NCBI RefSeq assembly: GCF_020906515.1
Contig: NC_085851.1
Span: forward strand, 930,001 to 994,000
DNA: 64,000 bases
DNA from: Vanrija pseudolonga
Lineage: Eukaryota; Basidiomycota; Tremellomycetes; Trichosporonales; Trichosporonaceae
Reading direction: 5' to 3'
The notes beneath the pieces are model-generated. The model saw only the letters and a list, made by a program, of their open reading frames with translations, was not told the origin of the DNA and did not search any database. This document shows positions 41,909 to 52,308 of this stretch, one piece after another (the stretch's first letter is position 1; the number at the start of each line of letters is the position of its first letter). A program made the translations under genes and the position numbers.

Positions 41909-43828
41909 ATGCTGCCCTCGGCGCGGTCACACCAGCGGCTCGGCGTCGCGGCCCTCGTGCTCGCGTCGCTGCTTTTTCTCTACACGTACCGCGCAAACCT
42001 GGACCCGTACGTGCCCGACGCGCTCCGGCCCACAGGGGAAGGCGACTACCGCGTGCAGTCGAGCTGGAAGCCCGGCGCGGTGAATGCGTCTGCACCCAAG
42101 CCGCACGCGTGGAGAGAAGGGTGGTTCAAGACCAAGCTGCCCTCCGCGCAGCTCGCCCTGCTCGACAAGCTCGCGTACCACCCCCAGGAGAGCTGGAAGG
42201 ACTGGCGCGACGAGACGGCAGACTACAAGTGGGTCGTGAATGCCCGGTTGACGCAGCTTGCTGCGTGTCTCGCCAGCGGAAGATGTCACAAGAATGCCGA
42301 CAAGGTGAGTTGGGCGATGTGTGGGGTGCGATGAGGGGTGGCGCGAGAGATGTCGCGCGAGCGCGCTCCAACTCTCTCTCTCCTCGTTCGCGACGCCGAC
42401 AGCTCGAACCGTGCACACGGCTGACACCCCCCAGATCATCGTCTTCAACCACAACTACTGCTACTGGGGCTTTGGGAACAAGGACCCGATCCCCGGCGGC
42501 GAGGAGGTGTACTGCAAGGCGATGCGCGAGTCGTTTGAGCGGTCGGGCTTCACGGTGCTGAATGCTGGGCCAGAGGACTTCAGTGAGTCGGCGAGGGGAG
42601 CTAGGCAATGTGCTCTACCCTCCAGCACACGCCGTGCTTACCCCGCTCAGACTTCCTGCAGGAAATATACAACCGCGTAGGCGACAACATTGTGCTCATC
42701 CTCACGGGCAACCCGGACAACCCGAAGCCCGAGTTTGGCAAGCTCGACGACGTGATCAAGACGGCGCAGCGACCACGGGGCATCCCCGCGTGGAAGGTGA
42801 GCTGGGTCGTCATCTGAGTTTGCGTCCAGCAGCTCACACACGCAGCTCTTCTACTTTACGTTCTGGGCCGACGGCGTCGAGACCCCCACTGGCCCGCTAT
42901 CATGGTGCATGCTCGCGGAATCAGGCGTGCCGAAGAACGTCTCCGTGTCGCTGTCGCGCGGCAAGGCGATCGTGCACACCGAGTTTGACGAGCTGCGCGT
43001 GTGGACGACGGAGGGTGACATGCCTGGTGGGTACACGGCCTGTGGGTCCGAAGGCCTAGCTGACTTGTCCCAGGCGCCCCTGTCCGCGTCGGCTGGCCGG
43101 CAGCCCGCGAAGGCACGTACGTAGGCTACGGCGACGGCGTGCCGGCCGACTGGGAGACGGTGCCGTTCGAGCGCCGCCCGAACCGCGTCTACATCCTCGC
43201 CAAGACGGCGCGCTACTTCAAGGACTCGTGGTTCCCCCTCGAGTACTTTGAGCGCGCGTACAAGGAGCTGCAGCCCGAGTTCCCGAGGCTCGAGTTTGTC
43301 GGCGGCTGGAAGACGGCCGGGCCGGACGCGTACGACAAGGTGCCCGCGTTCTTCAAGAACCTCGGGCCGATGACGCCCGACGCGTTCAACGAGCAGCTCA
43401 AGCTCGCCAAGGTGCTCGTTGGAATTGGAAACCCCAAGACTAGCCCCACGCCGTACCGCTCGCTCGCAATGGGAGTGCCGTTCTTGAATCCGGTGAGTGC
43501 GACACGGGAGCGCGGTAGGCCGCTCGCTGACCCTCGGCCGCAGCACCAGATCCACCCGCACAACGCCGCTCTCTGGGTCCCGCAGCACGACACGATGCAG
43601 GCCGTGCCCCCACCATACGTCTACAACGTCGACGTCAAGGTGTACGCCGAGTTTGTCAACGCGCTCCGCAAGGCGCTGAAAACGCCCATCGAGGAGACGC
43701 GCTTCGCCCGCGGCCTGCCACACGTGTACGACAAGCGGCTGAGCGACTTTGCGCTGCGGGACTGGGGAGCCGAGGCGCGGCATGCCGTGGACAAGGGACT
43801 GGGGGTGAAGAAGACGTTTGTTTTCTAG
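41909..43828 (+). CDS. GT18-like (MGAT5-related) glycosyltransferase, type II membrane protein
   Basis: Six exons: 41909-42304, 42435-42582, 42651-42796, 42846-43026, 43074-43492, 43544-43828; 524 residues. The short N-tail and one membrane helix (about residues 11-27, LGVAALVLASLLFLYTY) give Golgi type II topology. The C-terminal half has L-V-G-I-G-N-P-K-T-S-P-T-P-Y, M-G-V-P-F-L-N-P and P-P-Y-V-Y-N-V-D, an order resembling the donor-binding end of family GT18 (alpha-1,6-mannosyl beta-1,6-GlcNAc transferase V) and its fungal relatives. It probably glycosylates secretory or cell-wall material; donor and acceptor cannot be told. It ends 133 bp before the convergent family 2 gene. Confidence 0.78.
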
Positions 43829-43960
43829 GGCACGAGGAGGACCGCACGCACGAGGACTACTGCATAGCGCGGCTACGTAGCCGCTGAGAAAAATCTAGAA
43901 CTGTATTGCTGATAATGTTACATTAGCGTGGGCTTGGGTGATGGGACGTAGGGTGCGGGG

Positions 43961-45054
43961 CTATCGCTCCAAAGGGCCAGTGTACCACAGGCGGCCGGCA
44001 CGGAGCCAGTCGTCGCGAAGTGCGCGAGCTTCGGCGCCGTCGGCAGTGTTCCCAATGACGCCCGCGACGTGCGCCCACTCATCCTTACGCTCGGCGTGCT
44101 TGAGGAGCAGGTCGAACTGCTCGGCAGACAACACGTCGTCGTCGGCGCAGTAGTGCAGGATGCGCCTCAGTACAGGGGTAGGCAGTTTTAGCAGCGTGCT
44201 AGGGTGGCACCGCGTGCAGGTGCGGCACGGGCACGGCTGCTCGCCGCGCAGCGCGATGCGTGCGGGGACGAGCACGCGGAAGACGGCGCGGCGGGTCCGG
44301 CGTGCGAGCTGGTCGTTGCGGCGCAGGGTGTCGATGATGCCGCGGTGGGTTTGGTTGCCTGGCGGAGCGAGGCGCGTCAGCGCCGAAGCCGAGCCGAGCC
44401 CCGACTTCTCGTCCTCTCCCCAACACGCCACTCACCGAGGTCCAGCTCGCCGACATGGCTGAGCGTCTTGTGCCCCCTCACAGCCACCTCGACCGCGCGG
44501 AAGAAGTAGTCCCTGTCCGCTGCAAGCACACGGGGCAGCGCAAGCGCTTCGAGGCCGGCACAGCGGCGCAGCCAGCGCGCAAAGCTCGGTATGCTGTCGC
44601 GCGGCAGGTCGAGGTCGAGCTCTAGCGCCGCGGCGGAGACAGTGAGGCCGGCGAAGAGGTGCTCGAGGGTCAGGGGGTCGCCTGCACGCAGGGAGAGCTT
44701 GAGGCGCGGCAGCGGGGGGCAGCGCTTGAGGTGTTGCGTGATGTTGTCGACGTCTTCGACCTGACGCGGTCAGCGACAAGCACGGAGGGAGGAGGGGGCC
44801 GCAGTGGCCACTCACCGCACGCAACCTTGCACTGAACTGATACCCCCGATCATAGTAATCCCGCTCCGTAACAAACCCGTCGAGCAAGCTGCGCGCGAGC
44901 GGCCGCAGCGCCGCGAGGGGGTTGACCTCGGGGTCCGGCTGGCCGAGCCAGACGAGGCGCGGGGCCGCCGGCGGCGTCTTGATCCCCAGTATGGGGTCTG
45001 CGTGGTATCAGCGCTGTCGAGGACGATACACGTACGGGCGCTCGGGATGACCAT
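43961..45054 (-). CDS. Family 2 (LRR-like, Cys knuckle, F-box-like) protein, copy A
   Basis: Exons 45054-45036 (19 nt), 44997-44816, 44760-44436 and 44358-43961; 307 residues. The very short first exon and the intron before the LRR-like part match copies C, F and G. Order: P-I-L-G-I start, N-P-L-A-A-L-R-P-L, an LRR-like middle (L-P-R-L-K-L-S-L, L-E-L-D-L-D-L-P), then R-R-A-V-F-R-V-L-V-P-A-R-I, the Cys knuckle C-P-C-R-T-C-T-R-C-H, and the C-terminal domain L-P-T-P-V-L-R-R-I-L-H-Y-C-A-D-D-D with D-D-W-L-R-A-G. First of nine copies and one of two on the minus strand. No known function; the C-domain resembles an F-box helix set. Confidence 0.7.
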
Positions 45055-45764
45055 TAGGTGGGGTGGGTTGGAACGAGAGACAGAGACAGTGTTGTTGGTT
45101 CGTCCACAATGCTTGGCGGCATGTGCGAGTTCGACGACGCTCGGTGGCGTATTTCGGTGGAGGCGGTGCCCCGCGGCGATGGGGTGGTGGTGGCGACTGG
45201 GGGGGGGGGGGGCGGCGCGGAGCTCGGCGTGTAGTAGGCGTCGTCGGCGGCGGCGGCAGCGACACACAGGCAGTGCGGGCGGCAATACCGATACCGGCGC
45301 AGTGCTGTGGTACACGGACGTCCACGATCACGCCTGTGCTGTGAGGGCACTTAAAGGACAGCATGGCGCGCCTCGACCATTGTGCGCGATAACAATACGG
45401 TGCAAGCGGTGCTCGACGCCGGCCGCCGACAACGACGATGACGACGGCGGCGACAACAACAGTAGTAACAACAACAATAGCAGTAGCGACTTACTCGACG
45501 ACCTCAATACCCCATCCCCCTACACTCACACCTCCTTGCTCTCCCCCACTGGTACCATCTCCGAACCCGTCCCTCCCCCCCCCCCGTCAACGACCATCAC
45601 TCGGCCATCTCCACCACCTCCCACCCCGCACGTCTCGTGCGTCTGACCACCTTTCTTCCTTCCTTCCGTGACGCGCTCGTCTCAACTTGACCCCTCACCA
45701 CCCCATTAGCACCATACCACACCTATCGCCCCTCTCCCTCGCCCCCCTCTCCGCCGCACGCAGC
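45055..45764. promoter_or_regulatory. Divergent spacer between family 2 copies A and B, 710 bp
   Basis: Both copies start away from this region. It carries a run of about 14 G at roughly 45199-45212, (GGC/GTC)n triplets at about 45235-45262, ACAACAACAATAGCAG repeats near 45470-45485 and CT-rich tracts (45540-45760). A shared promoter is likely; no specific site is named. Confidence 0.5.
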
Positions 45765-47037
45765 ATGGACCAGCAGCAGCAGCGCGCGCAGGCCCCGCCG
45801 TGTGAGTTGCGCCGCGCAGGCGCGTTGCGTTCGGCCAAGCCGCCGCCAGGGCCGCTCATCCTCTTCCCCGGCGCCGCCGCTGACCCCGGAACTACTGTCT
45901 CTCTGTCGTCCGCTGTGCCCTCGGCCTCGTCGTTGGCTCTGACCCCCGCCTCGTCGCGCCCCACCACGCCCCTCCTCGCTCCCTCCTCGCCCCTCGCTAC
46001 CCCGCCCACGACGCCGCGCTCCCGCACGCCCCGGTCGTTCCGCTCACGCCGGACAGATCGCGACCTGCGCATCGCGGCGTTTGGTCGCGTGCCCGCGCTC
46101 GACTGGCCCCCTGTCGGCGAGCCGACGCCCCCGCCTAACCCGCTCCGCGCGCTCACCCCGCTCGCGGCGCGCCTCGGCGGGCTCACCGGCGCCGTGCCCG
46201 GCGACAAGGGCTTCTTCAGCTTTCATGCCCCGCTCCAAAGCGTGAGTTGGCTCTGCGCGAGGGAACGCTAACTCCCCAGCTCGCCGATATCCCTGCCATC
46301 CTCCACGTCCTCGCGGCCTGCCCCATCACGCAGGTCAGCATCACGCTCGTCGCGCAGGACCCTGGCGCCACGCAGCTCCTGTTCGACGAGCTCACGCTCC
46401 CCGTCGGCATAAGCTACGTCGACCTCAGCGCGATGAACCTCCCCCGCGCGGCGATACCCCAGTTTGCCGACTTTCTGCGCCGCTCGTACGCGTCCGGCGT
46501 CGAGACGATACTCGTCCCCAAGGCCGCGTTCGCGGACCGCGCGGCGCTCATGGCGGCTGTGAGCGGTGTCATCGAGGCACACCCCACGCTCGAGCACATC
46601 AGTGGGTATTGAGCGAGCTCTGCGAGCGGGTGCTCATGCCCGCAGACCTCGCGAGCGCCCATGTCCCCACGCAGCGCAACCTGGCCGCCAAGGCCGCCGC
46701 GCGTGTCGAGTTCAGATACCTCCTCGACATGGCGCGCACGCTCAGCCACGTCCGCTGCGACTGCAAGATCTGCACGCGCGCGCATGCGCTCGAGTTTGGC
46801 CGGTCCCACGCCAAGCGTCTCCCGCCGCGCGCGGTGCGTCGTATCCTCGAGTTTGCCGCGTACCGGTTCACGCCGGCGCAGGTGGGCCGCATCTGCGACT
46901 ATGCGCAGAACAAGGCCGAGTGGGCTGTCGTGGCCGCTGCGCTTGCCTCGCACCGTGACGTCGGACATCGTGAGCATGCGGCCGCCGCCGATGAGTGGAT
47001 ACGCAACGGGGGGTTCTTTGTTAGGCGCGGGATGTGA
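45765..47037 (+). CDS. Family 2 protein, copy B
   Basis: Exons 45765-46241, 46280-46601 and 46646-47037 (introns 38 and 44 nt) give 396 residues. It starts M-D-Q-Q-Q-Q with a long Ser/Thr/Pro-rich N-terminal region that replaces the micro first exon of other copies. P-N-P-L-R-A-L-T-P-L corresponds to N-P-L-A-A-L in copy A. The LRR-like middle includes I-S-Y-V-D-L-S-A-M-N-L-P. The Cys knuckle is C-D-C-K-I-C. The C-domain runs L-P-P-R-A-V-R-R-I-L-E-F-A-A-Y with the Q-x3-I-C-D-Y-A-Q-N-K-A-E-W helix and ends D-E-W-I-R-N-G-G-F-F. No W-W end. Confidence 0.68.
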
Positions 47038-47421
47038 GTTGCGAGGAGGCGTGGGGTGAGCGAGCGTGGAGCAAGTGGCATGAGTAGACGCCAAGGAGTG
47101 TAGACGCGTAGACGTCGTGACAAAACCCTGTGGACATTGTGAGCACGAAGTTGTTTGTAGCGTCGTGTGTGTGTGTGCAGCGTGTAAAGAGCCACATCTG
47201 CTGCGTTGGGTGACATTGAGCGAGGCAACAACACTGAACCCACTCACCAACTCACCACTGCAACCAACGGCCCACCGCCGAGATCCGAACCCCGAACAAC
47301 CCTTCACCCCAGTTGACCCGGCCGGGGCCCGCACTCGGCAACACCAATAAATCACAGCCGACCATCACAAGCCCTCGCTGACAACTAGTGTTGCCTCGTC
47401 GGCCATCCCCTCCACCAGCCC
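47038..47421. other. Intergenic, 384 bp
   Basis: Between family 2 copy B and the second NUDIX gene, same strand. Contains a GTGTGTGTGTG tract at about 47166-47176. Nothing else is recognised. Confidence 0.4.
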
Positions 47422-48637
47422 ATGCTCCTCCTCGCGCGCAGGCTAGTCGCCCAGCGCTCGTCGTCTTCGTCTCTTCTTCTCGCTCCAGCAATATCAGCAC
47501 GCAGCATGTCGACAAAGCCAGCAAAGCGCACGCCGCCCGAGGCGCGGCCCTCGTCGTCGTGAGTGGGGCGCCCACCTCTCTAGCCACAGCTAACCCTCCC
47601 CCAGCATCATGGTCGTCTCGCCGACCAACCAGCTCCTCCTCCTCCAGCGCGTCGCCGCGTCGTCGTCCTTCGCCTCGGCGCACGTCTTCCCAGGCGGCAA
47701 CCTGTCAGAGTACCACGAGACGGTGCCTGCTGTCGGCACGCCGGGGCGGCACGTCGACGGCGAAGCGTACCGTCTCGCTGCGATCCGCGAGACGTTCGAG
47801 GAGAGCGGCATCCTGCTCGCGCACGCCAAGGGCGGTGCGGCGGGCCAGTTGTTGCCTATCACTGAGGCGCAGCGCGACGAGGGGCGCGGGCTCGTGCATG
47901 GCGATAAGAAGCGGTTCACCGAGTGGCTTGACAGTGTCGGCGGTGTTGCTGATGTCGGTACGTAGCGGCGAGGGACGCAATGTTGCTCAATTACTCGCAA
48001 TCGCTCCCCCGCTGACACACCCCCAGACGGCCTCATCCCCTTCACGCGCTGGATCACGCCCGTCCAGGTCCCCAAGCGCTTCACGACGCAGATGTACGTC
48101 TACTTCCTGCCGCTGTCGACGCGCGTGTCCTCCAAGGAGATTGTGCACACGCCGACGCACGACGGGGGCAAGGAGCACACCGAGGCCGTGTTCGCCGACC
48201 CGGGGACGTGGATTCAAGCGGCCGGCAAGGGCGAGGTCATCCTCTTCCCGCCCCAGCTGTACCTGCTGCACCTGCTGTCCGACTTCCTCGGCCCGAACCA
48301 CGGCACAGACTATGCGGCACAGCGCGCGGCGCTCGTCGAGTTCCTGCACAAGGTGCCCACTGGCCCCTCGGACCACCCGCTCGGCCGCATCTCGTGGGCG
48401 GACAAGTGTATCTCGCCCGTCGGGCTGCCCATCACCCGCAAAGACGGCCGCGCGACCCTCAACCTCGAGGCGCCGGGCCTCGAGCTCAAGGGCTCCACCC
48501 GCGGAGGCGACCACGACCGCGTCGTGCTCGTCTCTCGCCTCACGGGCGGGCCGGGCACCCCGGGCCCGACGAACGTCGAGGTGCGGTGGAGGGACGAGGC
48601 GCTCAAGGAGGGCGTGCGGAACGAGGGCAAGTTGTAA
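47422..48637 (+). CDS. NUDIX hydrolase, NUDT19-like, with mitochondrial-type N-terminus
   Basis: Exons 47422-47558, 47605-47957 and 48027-48637 (introns 46 and 69 nt) give 366 residues. The core is a clear paralogue of the gene at 36747: both have S-P-T-N-Q-L-L-L-L, S-S-x-F-A-S-A-H-V-F-P-G-G and R-E-T-F-E-E-S-G-I-L-L, and both introns sit at the same codons. Differences are at the ends. The first 30 residues (MLLLARRLVAQRSSSSSLLL...) are Arg/Ser/Leu-rich without acidic residues, a likely mitochondrial presequence. The C-terminus is N-E-G-K-L, at best a weak peroxisomal signal. Probable acyl-CoA or CoA pyrophosphatase of mitochondria. It interrupts the family 2 array. Confidence 0.88.
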
Positions 48638-48998
48638 GGGGGCAGAAGGAGCAGAGTGACATGGAGCAACACGTGGATGCGCCGGGATTCCTACATGCAC
48701 ATAGCAGAAGACATAAGACATGTACGTTGTAGAAGACGACGAGGACGTTGTCGTTGTTGGGCCGTTGTTGTGGCCAGCGCGCCTTATCACGTCAGTGGCC
48801 ATCCCTTAGTGCCAAGTCGGTGGTGCCGATCGCTCGCCAGCGATTCCAGACAGTGCAGTGGCCGACTCGCCGCCCAGCGCACGACCTATCTTTCGTGATC
48901 TCGTCTCGTCACTTCTTCCCAACACCCACTCCACTCCACTCGCACCGCACACCTATGACAACGTTCAACATCCGCGAGCTCTCATCACACACATCACC
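48638..48998. other. Intergenic, 361 bp
   Basis: NUDIX 3' flank and promoter of family 2 copy C; CT/CA-rich near 48910-48998. Nothing else seen. Confidence 0.4.
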
Positions 48999-50364
48999 AT
49001 GAGGACAGAGGAGATTGAGCGCCGGCGCAGAGTCCAGGCCGAGCTGGACCGGCAGCGTGAGTCAGCGACGGCGCTGGGCGTTTGTTGACGATCGATAGCC
49101 CATGGCTTGTTTATCTCGGTCGTGCCGCGCGACCCGCGCCTCGAGTGGCTTTCGAATGGACGTGAGGGCGAGCGAGATGGCACCCCTCAGCCGGCCACAT
49201 CCCCCATCGCACCCCTCCTCGAACACTGGTCGCTCCACCCCGACCCCGCGCCCCCCGTCACGGCCGACTGGGCACCAGCGCTCGCGCCCATCAGGCTTGA
49301 AGGGCTGTGGCATACTGTGAGTTGTGTGGGGGCGTTCGTTGCGATGTGCCGAGTCCCGCGGCGTGCGAGGAGAGCAGGCTCCCGGAGCCCTCTGCCCGCG
49401 GCACCCTCGCTGACACTCTCCTCCTCGCCAGGTCGCCGACCTCGAAGCCCTACTCGCCTGCATCCCCCGCGCCCCCCTCGCCTCGCTCAAGATCCAGTAC
49501 TGCGACCAGCCCCACGTCGTCCTCCCGCGCTTCCTCTCCCTCCTCCAGCCAAACACGCTCCGCCTGCTCGAGCTCGAGCTCCACCTCCCGCCCAAGGCCG
49601 TCCCCGCCCTGCTCACCTACCTGTCCTCCCCGCGCTCCCTGGGGCTCGAGTACCTCCTCCTCACGAGCATGGAGTACATGTACGTCCTGGACGCTGGCGT
49701 CGGCAAGGACCCCGACGTGTGCAAGCAGGACGCGTGGGCCGCGGGCTGGGTCAAGTCGTCGGGCGCGCCGGGCATCACGGCGCTGCTGGCCGCCAACACG
49801 TCGCTGCGGGCCATCTGCCGCAACCAGTGCGGCAAGCCAAAGCACCCCTTCCCGCCAGAATGTACCTGCAAAGCCCAGCGGTACTTTGGCCCCAGGCCTG
49901 ACCCGGGCCGGTGGCACGCGCACGACGAGCTCTGGACAGGCTTGGATCGCAACGCGGAGTACGGGCAGCGAGCGCGCCGAGCCGCGCTCCGAGCGTTGGG
50001 CGTCGCGAGGGTGCTCGTCTCGGCTGTGAGGGACGACGCCGACCCGACGACGACGACGGCCGGCGCCGAACCCCCGCGGGGCTCGAAACACCTCCTCGAT
50101 CTCCCCCGCGAGGTCCTGTGCCATATTGTGCGCTTTGCGTCGGGCGACCCCGCGGCGCTGAGCTCGGGCCAGGTGAACCGGCTTATGAAGTACGCCGAGG
50201 ACCGCAGCGCATTGAAGCGCGTCGCCGAGGTGGTGGCGACTGAGGGGAGCGATGGCGTAGAAGAGCGAGTCAAGGAGGCGTGGTTGGCCGCCGGTGGGTT
50301 CTGGTGGGATGGCCCCCCAGAGCCGCCAGCTGCAATCGTGAGCACGCCAACGCCTGCGCAGTGA
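48999..50364 (+). CDS. Family 2 protein, copy C
   Basis: Exons 48999-49056 (58 nt), 49099-49316 and 49432-50364 (introns 42 and 115 nt) give 402 residues. Order: short charged N-terminus (R-T-E-E-I-E-R-R-R-R), G-L-F-I-S-V-V-P-R-D-P-R-L-E-W, an S-P-I-A-P-L-L segment, LRR-like L-L-E-L-E-L-H-L-P-P with R-S-L-G-L-E-Y-L-L-L, then the full knuckle C-R-N-Q-C...C-T-C. L-D-R-N-A-E-Y-G-Q-R-A-R-R-A-A and L-G-V-A-R-V-L-V lead to the C-domain L-P-R-E-V-L-C-H-I-V-R-F-A with L-S-S-G-Q-V-N-R-L-M-K-Y-A-E-D-R. It ends W-L-A-A-G-G-F-W-W plus a short tail. Confidence 0.72.
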
Positions 50365-50712
50365 CTCGCTCCTCCACCCCTCGCACCCGGCACACGCGCC
50401 GCCTTGTACTCGTAGCCGGTGGATGGATTGTCACGCTCAGGACCGATTCGGCGCGCTAGGCCGCAACGCGTCCTCGATCGCCCGCCTGGGGAAACGGACA
50501 AGAAGCAAGCAAGCATCAAGTAGCTCACCCCGCACTCACTGACGACGTCACGACCCACCTGGGCCTCTCACCGGCTACTCGCCGCTTGGGTGACGCTCGA
50601 GCACCAGCCCCTGCCCCACGCCACCTGGTGGTGGCCCCAGCCCATCCCTCCCCAAATCGTCTCATCGCACATCTACATACTCACAACAAACTGACTGACA
50701 ACGACGACGGCG
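50365..50712. other. Intergenic, 348 bp
   Basis: Between family 2 copies C and D. No gene, repeat or RNA recognised; the last 60 bases are a CA-rich leader. Confidence 0.4.
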
Positions 50713-52059
50713 ATGCGGCGAGGCAAAGGTGTGCGTGGCGGCGCGTCGGCGTCCCCGCTCGGGATGACCTCGGCGCGCGCAACGGCAGGATCTAACGGCA
50801 GCCCCCGCTCGCCACGGTCCCCGCGCAGTCCTCCACTAGCAGTGTCACCCTACTTGGCGCCGCATGACGACCACCCGGCAGGATACCTCCAGCTATCGTT
50901 TGCGACGGCGCAGCGCGGGCTCGGGTGGGACGACGACGACGACGAGAACGAAAACCTGCTCGCGCCGCTCATCGCCTTTGCGCAGGTGTACCGCCACGCC
51001 TTGAGAGAAGTTGACGTCGGCGGCGTGCTGGGTCACGAGGGCGAGCGCGTGCCCTGCTTCACAGTGACGTGGTATGATGTGAGCGGCGGCGGCGTGAGCT
51101 GGGTGGAGTGTGTCGTGTGTGGGTTTGGCTGACGTGCCGCAGCCAGTCGAGTTCCACAACCTCGTTGCGGCCATCAAGGCGGCCAAAATCACGGGCCTGA
51201 CTATCCGGCAAGCGGACACGCCGGCGTCGGTTGCGCAGCTGGTCGACCACCTCGATGTGCCGTTAATGAGCCTCGATATCCAGGACCTGGGGGACGACGC
51301 TGGGCCAATGGAACCGCTGTATACCTCACTCGCGAGGTTTCTCTCCACACCACGCTCGGCGGCACTGCATACGCTGGCATTCTGCCCAAAGCCTCACTTT
51401 CCCGTTGGCGACTTGTTGCATACGATCACGCCAGCAGTGGCACAACACAACGGATCACTACAGGTCGTCTGCCTGCGGGGCTGCCTCACCTCGTCCTTAC
51501 GGTGCAACTGCCTCTCGGTGCTGGCTCACGAGAGCCCCGTCGGCGAAGTGGTCGAGGACTATGACTACCTCGAGAGCCTACTACGACGAAATGCGGTCCG
51601 GACACAGCGCGTGCGCCGTGCCGCGCTCCAGGTCCTCTGTGCCGCCCGAATCGTCCTCAACGGCCGCCCGGCGCCACAGAGGACGGTACGCCGCCGTCAC
51701 TGCCGGCCGTCCACCCGCTCATGTGCCTGCCAGAACGCGTCGCGAGCCACATCCTCATGCACGTCATGGTGCCGGCGCTGCTCGACGCGCTGTGGTGGTA
51801 CCAGATTGACGCGGGCGTGCGGGCCGCGCCGTTCCGCATCCTGTCGCTGCCGCCCGAGCTCATTTGCCATGTGCTCGGGCTCGCGGCCGACGAGCCCCAC
51901 CTTCTCTCGGTGGACCAGGTGCGCCGCATTTGCCGCTACGTGATCAACGCGCGCGCCATGGCTGGCATGTCGGCGGCGCTGGCGGACGGCGTCGAGGACA
52001 GAGTGCGCGCCGAGTGGCTGGCCCGCGGGGGCATGTGGTGGAGTGCTGGGTGCGAGTAG
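50713..52059 (+). pseudogene. Family 2 protein, copy D, with an apparent frameshift
   Basis: Exon 1 is 50713-51078; a 64-nt intron (51079-51142) leads to a second frame with the LRR-like middle and the knuckle C-L-R-G-C...C-N-C, then L-R-R-N-A-V-R-T-Q-R-V-R-R-A-A-L and A-A-R-I-V-L-N-G. Near 51660-51690 the reading frame must shift, with no credible splice pair, to reach the frame with two L-P boxes (L-P-E-R-V-A-S-H-I-L and L-P-P-E-L-I-C-H-V-L-G-L-A) and the usual end W-L-A-R-G-G-M-W-W. Either the copy is decayed, the sequence has an error, or splicing is unusual. It also has an extra L-P helix box not present in other copies. The N-terminus is Arg/Ser-rich with an S-P-R repeat. Confidence 0.62.
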
Positions 52060-52308
52060 GGTCTGTCGTGCTGTGGCCGCTGCTGGTGGACTCTGCCATC
52101 TGTTGTATGTGTACCCTGTGATGCAATGTATCATGTCGTGTCGTGTGAGGGTGTGGTGTCGTCGGCGCGCACTGTGCGTGCGGCATTGTCATCCCTGTGG
52201 TGCGTGCAACAACAACAACAATCACCCACACCGTCGTCGGTCGCCACCGCGCACCGCCAACGACACAACACCTCTCTCAACTTGTGTCCACACTCCACAC
52301 CTCACTCA

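Noticed and set aside
47388-48659. Plus-strand 423-codon Ser/Arg-rich frame
   Set aside because: Out-of-frame shadow of the second NUDIX gene, whose spliced model has clear NUDIX motifs.
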